Assembly (NCBI GenBank): GCA_934621665.1
Contig: CAKTUT010000102.1
Coordinates: 1 to 6,347 of the forward strand
Source: an uncultured Oscillospiraceae bacterium
Lineage (GTDB): Bacteria > Bacillota > Clostridia > Oscillospirales > Oscillospiraceae
DNA: 6,347 nucleotides
Direction: 5' to 3'
The stretch's first letter is position 1. Each line of letters starts with the position of its first letter. A model generated the notes under the pieces. It saw only the letters and a program-made list of their open reading frames with translations, searched no databases and had not been told where the DNA came from. The position numbers and the translations under genes are program-made. This document shows, one piece after another, positions 6,187-6,347 of the stretch.

Positions 6187-6206
6187 CGTTTAATATCGTT
6201 TAATAT
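6187..6206. repeat. Perfect tandem 10-bp direct repeat at the cassette promoter
   Basis: The unit CGTTTAATAT (plus strand) occurs twice without a gap at 6187-6196 and 6197-6206. It lies directly downstream of the -10 and spans the expected transcription start near 6200. One helical turn per unit would place two protein-binding faces on the same side, as in many operators. The second copy plus the following bases shares GTTTAATATAG with the left-edge promoter at 102-112. A role as operator is inferred from position only. Confidence 0.7.
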
Positions 6207-6235
6207 AGTATAGCACGTCCGGCGTGCAGTGAAAA
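6207..6235 (-). promoter_or_regulatory. Extended -10 promoter of the VWA/AAA+/HAD operon
   Basis: On the minus strand TTTTCA (6235-6230, 4 of 6 of the -35 consensus) is followed by a 17-nt spacer and TATACT (6212-6207, 5 of 6). A TG dinucleotide one base before the -10 makes it an extended -10. The implied start near 6200 leaves a leader of about 30 nt before the ATG at 6169. The tandem 10-bp repeat begins immediately downstream, so binding there could block initiation. Confidence 0.7.
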
Positions 6236-6326
6236 GAAAAACGTCATTCTTGAGAACGCGGCTGATAGAACAATATGCATATATACACGAATTCTGTGGT
6301 TAAATATTCGTACGGCCGTTAAGAAA

Positions 6327-6347
6327 ATGATAGGCGAAAAATTAAAA
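6327..6347 (+). CDS. Possible N-terminus of a divergent HTH (XRE-like) regulator, truncated
   Basis: An ATG at 6327 opens MIGEKLK and runs to the window edge without a stop. This heptapeptide resembles the usual beginning of Cro/C1-type (XRE) helix-turn-helix proteins, where a GEKLKELR-like segment forms helix 1. It would be read away from the VWA operon across a shared AT-rich control region. No good ribosome binding site is visible (only purine-rich AAGAAA directly before the ATG) and seven residues are weak evidence, so this may be chance. Confidence 0.35.

Noticed and set aside
6250..6279. Plus-strand promoter TTGAGA with an 18-nt spacer to TATGCA
   Set aside because: The -35 is good but the -10 matches only 3 of 6 bases, and the downstream gene is uncertain. 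It is not strong enough to annotate.

Overview
The window looks like a chromosomal segment of a moderately GC-rich Firmicute, most likely a gut Clostridia/Oscillospirales-type organism. This is inferred from strong AGGAGG-type ribosome binding sites before every complete gene, sigma-A-like promoters, a classic U-tract terminator, GC-rich coding with AT-rich intergenic DNA, and the protein families present. No species can be named. There are no tRNA or rRNA genes, CRISPR arrays, transposases or integration sites.

All five complete genes are on the minus strand, so transcription runs from right to left. At the far right (6327-6347) a very short plus-strand start encoding MIGEKLK may be the first residues of a divergently transcribed regulator. 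Between it and the first minus-strand gene lies an AT-rich control region. It holds an extended -10 promoter and a perfect 10-bp tandem repeat (6187-6206) at the expected transcription start.

The first operon (6169 to 2758) encodes three proteins. These are a DUF2201-type protein (degenerate metallopeptidase-like N-terminus plus VWA/MIDAS C-terminus), a MoxR-like AAA+ ATPase, and a HAD-superfamily phosphatase. The genes overlap by 10 nt and 4 nt (ATGA), so translational coupling is likely. AAA+/VWA pairs usually act as chaperones that remodel or activate a client, often a metalloenzyme. The client here is unknown.

A 196-nt gap with its own predicted promoter and a structured leader separates this from a second unit (2561 to 206). 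That unit encodes a tandem-domain class II aldolase/adducin protein, started from TTG, and a divergent aldose 1-epimerase. In the aldolase only the N-terminal domain keeps the zinc and catalytic residues. The unit ends at a strong intrinsic terminator whose stem contains the epimerase stop codon. Downstream, a separate strong promoter (106-134) drives a secreted or membrane protein of which only the first 14 codons lie in the window.

The most notable points are the overlapping VWA/MoxR/HAD cassette with a lost HExxH glutamate, the half-dead double aldolase, the loss of the GRYANR substrate-binding motif in the epimerase, and the tandem repeat at the cassette promoter next to a possible divergent regulator.
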